Of a DNA stretch of 41,394 nt, positions 39,449 to 41,394 are shown in pieces. The notes beneath the pieces are model-generated. The model ran no database searches. It saw only the letters and a list, made by a program, of their open reading frames with translations, and was not told the origin of the DNA. Each line of letters begins with the position of its first letter. The first letter of the stretch is position 1. A program made the translations under genes and the position numbers. The stretch lies in IMG/VR virus record IMGVR_UViG_3300028571_001339, positions 1 to 41,394 of that record; one strand, given 5' to 3'. This DNA is from a virus.

Positions 39449-39732
39449 ACACACTGTTAAAACCCACCTTTGATTGGATACGAGATGACTTTAAGTCTAA
39501 CCAAGTTCGTTTTGCTATTGAGTTGCTTGCTTGGGCTGCTAGCATTGGTTGCAGTATTACTATGGCACTCACAGTCCCCAACCCACCGCTTCTTGCTCTT
39601 TATCCTATTTGGATTGCTGGTTGTGCCATGTATGCTTGGGCTAGTTGGACTAGGAAATCTTTTGGCATGTTGGCTAACTATCTACTGTTGACCGCAATTG
39701 ACACGGTGGGGTTGGTTAGAATGATGATGTAA
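39445..39732 (+). CDS. Small three-span membrane protein
   Basis: 95 residues. A cytoplasmic start (MNTLLKPTFDWIRDDFKSN) is followed by hydrophobic segments near residues 23-43, 48-68 and 73-93. The segment CSITMALTVPNPPLLALYP recurs, as I remember, in a conserved family of environmental phages. It overlaps the second amidinotransferase by 4 bases, so it may be a membrane partner of that pathway. Function unknown. Confidence 0.65.
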   Translation: MNTLLKPTFDWIRDDFKSNQVRFAIELLAWAASIGCSITMALTVPNPPLLALYPIWIAGCAMYAWASWTRKSFGMLANYLLLTAIDTVGLVRMMM

Positions 39733-39737
39733 AAAAA

Positions 39738-39757
39738 GAGCTCCTGGGGCTCCTTTT
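39738..39757. terminator. Bidirectional intrinsic terminator
   Basis: GAGCTC-CTG-GGGCTC stem-loop flanked by an A run on the left and CTTTTTATTT on the right. It lies between two convergent genes (ends 39732 and 39757), so it can stop transcription from either side. Confidence 0.75.
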
Positions 39758-40026
39758 TATTTGGCAGATTTTTTTGCGCGGGGCTTGGCGGCTGCTTTGG
39801 CTGCACTGGGTTTTTTGGCAGGTGCTTTTTTGGCCTTGGTAACTTTGGCAACAGGTTTCTCAGGCTGCACTGTGGTTTCCACTACCGGGAATGGCCATGT
39901 GCCACCATCACTTTTGATTTCAGTTTTGACTTCTGGTACCGGAGTCGGAGCCTCGACTTTGTATGGGGCTTCGGTGCTGACCGTGGCTGGCTTTCCAAAA
40001 AATAACTCTTTAATTTTTGCAAACAT
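39757..40026 (-). CDS. Lys/Ala/Pro-rich protein with histone-H1-like tail
   Basis: 89 residues. A short N-terminal part (MFAKIKELFFGKPA) is followed by a Pro/Val-rich linker and a tail of about 30 residues made of Lys, Ala and Pro (KKAPAKK, AAKPRAKKSAK). This is the composition of the H1/AlgP-like tails that bind DNA. It has its own late box on the minus strand. It may condense DNA or be packaged with it; this is inference from composition. Confidence 0.6.
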   Translation of the reverse strand: MFAKIKELFFGKPATVSTEAPYKVEAPTPVPEVKTEIKSDGGTWPFPVVETTVQPEKPVAKVTKAKKAPAKKPSAAKAAAKPRAKKSAK

Positions 40027-40046
40027 TGTTTGTCTCCTTGTGCATT

Positions 40047-40053
40047 TATTTAG
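40047..40053 (-). promoter_or_regulatory. Late promoter box CTAAATA
   Basis: CTAAATA on the minus strand, 20 bases before the ATG of the Lys-rich protein at 40026; the ribosome site CAAGGAGA lies between. Confidence 0.6.
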
Positions 40054-40083
40054 TGATCAACTACTAATTTATTTTTTAAAAAA

Positions 40084-40098
40084 TGTTGCGCCGCAACA
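40084..40098. repeat. Short palindrome TGTTGCGCCGCAACA
   Basis: A near-perfect inverted repeat of 15 bases between two divergent late boxes. It could be a regulator site or a small hairpin; on the minus strand it is followed by a T run, so a weak terminator is possible. Confidence 0.45.
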
Positions 40099-40104
40099 TA
40101 AATA
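40098..40104 (+). promoter_or_regulatory. Late promoter box ATAAATA
   Basis: CATAAATA, 72 bases before the ATG of the phasin-like gene. It is divergent from the minus-strand box at 40047. Confidence 0.55.
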
Positions 40105-40121
40105 ATGTTACAATAATGCAT

Positions 40122-40145
40122 GGGACGCTGGATAGGCCGGGTCCT
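40122..40145 (+). promoter_or_regulatory. 5' leader hairpin and ribosome site of the phasin-like gene
   Basis: GGAC-G-CTGG pairs with CCGG-GTCC around ATAGG, with one bulge. Downstream, CTTGCTTAATTAAGGAGAA (40154-40172) matches the hsp20 leader at 28468 with a single base change and gives a strong AAGGAG site. Confidence 0.5.
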
Positions 40146-40176
40146 ATAGCAAACTTGCTTAATTAAGGAGAACACC

Positions 40177-40452
40177 ATGTTTACAGCAGACGCATTCATC
40201 GACACCGTTCAAACCGGTAAAAAGACTTTTGTCAATACCTTTGTCACAAACGAAACAGCCCGAGACGCCATGATCGAGTTCATTGACTCTCAAGCTGACT
40301 ACACCAAAAAAGCCGTCAAGGCCACCACAGATGCTGCCGCCACTGTGACCAGTGAAACTGTGAAGGCCATGCAAGAAGCCACTAAATTTGACTATGTCAA
40401 GTTTGGCGAAGGCATCATGAACGCTTACACAGCTACCACAGCTAAAAAGTAA
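40177..40452 (+). CDS. Phasin-like protein
   Basis: 91 residues, almost all helix and Ala/Thr/Lys-rich. FIDTVQTGKKTFVNTFV, FIDSQADYTKKAV and the TTDAAATVTSE repeats resemble the amphipathic helices of phasins, which coat polyhydroxyalkanoate granules. Typical phasins are about twice this length. Expression is by a late box with a strong ribosome site and a terminator, so it should be abundant. Alternatives: a small virion protein or a general helical chaperone. The phasin call is moderate, based on composition and pattern only. Confidence 0.5.
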   Translation: MFTADAFIDTVQTGKKTFVNTFVTNETARDAMIEFIDSQADYTKKAVKATTDAAATVTSETVKAMQEATKFDYVKFGEGIMNAYTATTAKK

Positions 40453-40472
40453 TACTCAAGTACTACCTTGCA

Positions 40473-40498
40473 AAAATCCTGCCCAGAGCAGGGTTTTT
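40473..40498 (+). terminator. Intrinsic terminator
   Basis: AATCCTGC-CCAGA-GCAGGGTT stem with a T run (40478-40492 core), directly before the next early-type promoter. Confidence 0.8.
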
Positions 40499-40499
40499 C

Positions 40500-40528
40500 T
40501 TGACCAAATATTCCCAATTTGCTATAAT
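40500..40528 (+). promoter_or_regulatory. Early-type promoter with conserved spacer
   Basis: TTGACC, spacer AAATATTCCCAATTTGC, TATAAT; extended TGC. It nearly repeats the promoter at 21784. Confidence 0.85.
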
Positions 40529-40558
40529 ATAGCATAGATTGATAAAAAGGAGCCCAAT

Positions 40559-40786
40559 ATGATGCACTCAAACGTACAAGAACTTATCGGCAAATTTGCA
40601 CAAATCCTAGATCGAGATCCCTTGGATCAGATGGAAGACACCCAGGCCATTCTAACTCAATTCACACATGCCTTGGCCACAGAATTGGGCGAAATGGTAG
40701 CCAACGAGCCCGAGCGTGATGGTGTTCGCATGTACTTTGACGAGAAAATTGCTCGTTATGTGATCAAGAAGCACGTGGGGTTGTAA
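40559..40786 (+). CDS. Small acidic helical unknown protein
   Basis: 75 residues, starting MMHSNVQELIGKFAQIL (the second ATG three bases on is equally likely). All-helical, acidic, with a basic C-terminus (IARYVIKKHVGL). Strong AAAGGAG site; private early-type promoter. No family recognised. Confidence 0.6.
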   Translation: MMHSNVQELIGKFAQILDRDPLDQMEDTQAILTQFTHALATELGEMVANEPERDGVRMYFDEKIARYVIKKHVGL

Positions 40787-40805
40787 AAACGCAACACTGG
40801 TCTGA

Positions 40806-40834
40806 TTGACCAATAATGCTCAATTTGCTATAAT
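40806..40834 (+). promoter_or_regulatory. Early-type promoter (near-leaderless)
   Basis: TTGACC, 17-base spacer ending CAATTTGC, TATAAT; extended TGC. Nine bases separate the -10 from the ATG at 40844, leaving room for at most a few leader bases. Confidence 0.8.
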
Positions 40835-40843
40835 TACTTCACT

Positions 40844-40999
40844 ATGAAAACAATCCAGTTCACACTGCCGCCTGTAAAGCAACGTGCTCATCGAGCCTTG
40901 TTTGATCAAGACTTGCCGTTCCGCGGTCGTGTGGAGCGTCCCAAGACTGATTACCGGCGCAAGCCCAAGCACCAGAATCGCAATCCAGATTCCGGTTGA
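40844..40999 (+). CDS. ArfA-like small basic protein (putative ribosome-rescue factor)
   Basis: 51 residues. The segment RALFDQDLPFRGRVE, then PKTDYRRKPKHQNR, follows the order of ArfA (AL-x-DPLFR-x-RVE, then a KGKGSYxRKxKH basic tail). ArfA places this basic tail in the empty mRNA channel of stalled ribosomes and recruits RF2. Length and net charge fit. It has no ribosome site and its transcript starts within a few bases of the ATG. Its TGA stop lies inside the next promoter's -35. I consider ArfA kinship likely but unproven, since it rests on a 30-residue match by eye. Confidence 0.5.
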   Translation: MKTIQFTLPPVKQRAHRALFDQDLPFRGRVERPKTDYRRKPKHQNRNPDSG

Positions 41000-41024
41000 C
41001 CAATAATTCAAATTTGCTTACAAT
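40996..41024 (+). promoter_or_regulatory. Early-type promoter
   Basis: TTGACC, 17-base spacer, TACAAT. It drives the lipoprotein gene at 41054 and overlaps the stop codon of the gene ending at 40999. Confidence 0.75.
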
Positions 41025-41053
41025 ACTAACATGTTAAACTCTAAAGGACGGTT

Positions 41054-41394
41054 ATGAAACACCTTGCTCTTTCCCTAGTTGCTGTGGCCATCTTGGCCGG
41101 CTGTAGTTCTTCTGGCAAACAGACTGGACCCATTAGCGAACAAAAACTGGCCACCAGTTTTGTTGGCGAAAACATCAAGATTGAAACCAGTTGCTCATGG
41201 TTTAGTTTTTCCAAGACCAACTGTGAACTTGTTTCCCTGGAAGTAGTGGGCACTGATTCCAGCTTTGGTGGCACTGCTACCAACCGCAAGGCTGCACTGA
41301 CTCGCGCTGAACTCAGGGCCAAGGCACAAGTGGCACGATTCTTGAATGAACAGATCACTACCACACAGATCAAACATGTGATTGCCAAGAATCT
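41054..41394 (+). CDS. Lipoprotein, LPP20-like (3' truncated by the window end)
   Basis: The frame is open to the last base; 113 residues are visible. MKHLALSLVAVAILAGCSSS is a lipoprotein signal with the lipobox LAGC (lipidated C17), so the protein is anchored in the envelope. Ser after Cys favours the outer membrane. A conserved-looking RAELRAKAQVARFLNEQI helix resembles LPP20-type lipoproteins. Ribosome site AAAGGAC; early-type promoter. Phage lipoproteins often block superinfection, which is a possible role. Confidence 0.8.
   Translation, partial: MKHLALSLVAVAILAGCSSSGKQTGPISEQKLATSFVGENIKIETSCSWFSFSKTNCELVSLEVVGTDSSFGGTATNRKAALTRAELRAKAQVARFLNEQITTTQIKHVIAKN

Noticed and set aside
40084-40098. 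The TGTTGCG/CGCAACA palindrome as a plus-strand terminator
   Set aside because: There is no T run on the plus strand and no upstream plus-strand gene that needs ending; kept only as a short repeat.

Overview
The window is a stretch of a large, T4-like (myovirus-type) tailed phage genome, not a bacterial chromosome. Genes are packed end to end, often with 1-, 4- or 8-base start/stop overlaps, and no gap between genes exceeds about 230 bases. The window contains a DnaB/gp41-type helicase end, tail-fibre and PAAR spike genes, and repeated TAAATA late-promoter boxes like those read by the T4 gp55 sigma factor. It also holds a tight nrdA...nrdB-glutaredoxin block, an ATP-dependent DNA ligase, and many small genes of unknown function. 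The likely host is a Gram-negative bacterium, probably a betaproteobacterium (Burkholderiales or freshwater relatives). This is inferred from a betaproteobacterial-style porin, a lipoprotein, a phasin-like protein and envelope glycosylation genes. No tRNA, CRISPR array, transposase or integrase was seen.

Layout. (1) 1-10534: end of the replicative helicase, then mostly structural or packaged proteins, a PD-(D/E)XK exonuclease and a beta-helix tail fibre. (2) 10536-19185: ribonucleotide reductase NrdA, three Fe-S assembly proteins (IscU, ErpA, IscA), a class II aldolase, NrdB, a PGDYG protein, glutaredoxin, a PAAR spike tip and a large virion protein. (3) 19212-24764: a porin under both a late box and a sigma70 promoter, then a run of small early-type genes, each with its own near-identical sigma70 promoter, leading into the DNA ligase. 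(4) 24781-29309: a possible small leaderless gene, a membrane protein, ClpX, ribosomal protein bS21, a small heat-shock protein and ClpS. (5) 29306-39732: a metallophosphoesterase and a minus-strand envelope operon (GT-like protein, LpxH-like hydrolase, BPL_N amidotransferase-like protein, GT4 glycosyltransferase). Divergent from these are a UDP-sugar dehydrogenase, a 2OG-Fe(II) oxygenase, two amidinotransferases and a UV-damage endonuclease. (6) 39757-41394: a Lys/Ala/Pro-rich protein, a phasin-like protein, and small early-type genes including one that resembles the ribosome-rescue factor ArfA, then a truncated lipoprotein.

Regulation is readable. Host-type promoters (TTGACC, 17 bases, TATAAT, usually with an extended TGn) drive small early-type genes. 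A second set of (C/G/A)TAAATA boxes stands before structural and abundant-protein genes. Several late leaders begin with a hairpin. Several host-type promoters place the predicted transcript start on or within a few bases of the ATG, giving leaderless mRNAs.

Taken together, the window suggests a phage that rebuilds several host systems at once: dNTP and Fe-S supply, translation (bS21, an ArfA-like factor, leaderless messages), proteolysis (ClpX, ClpS, Hsp20), and the cell envelope (porin, lipoprotein, glycosyl and sugar-nucleotide enzymes). Functions are assigned from motifs read by eye; no database search was possible.
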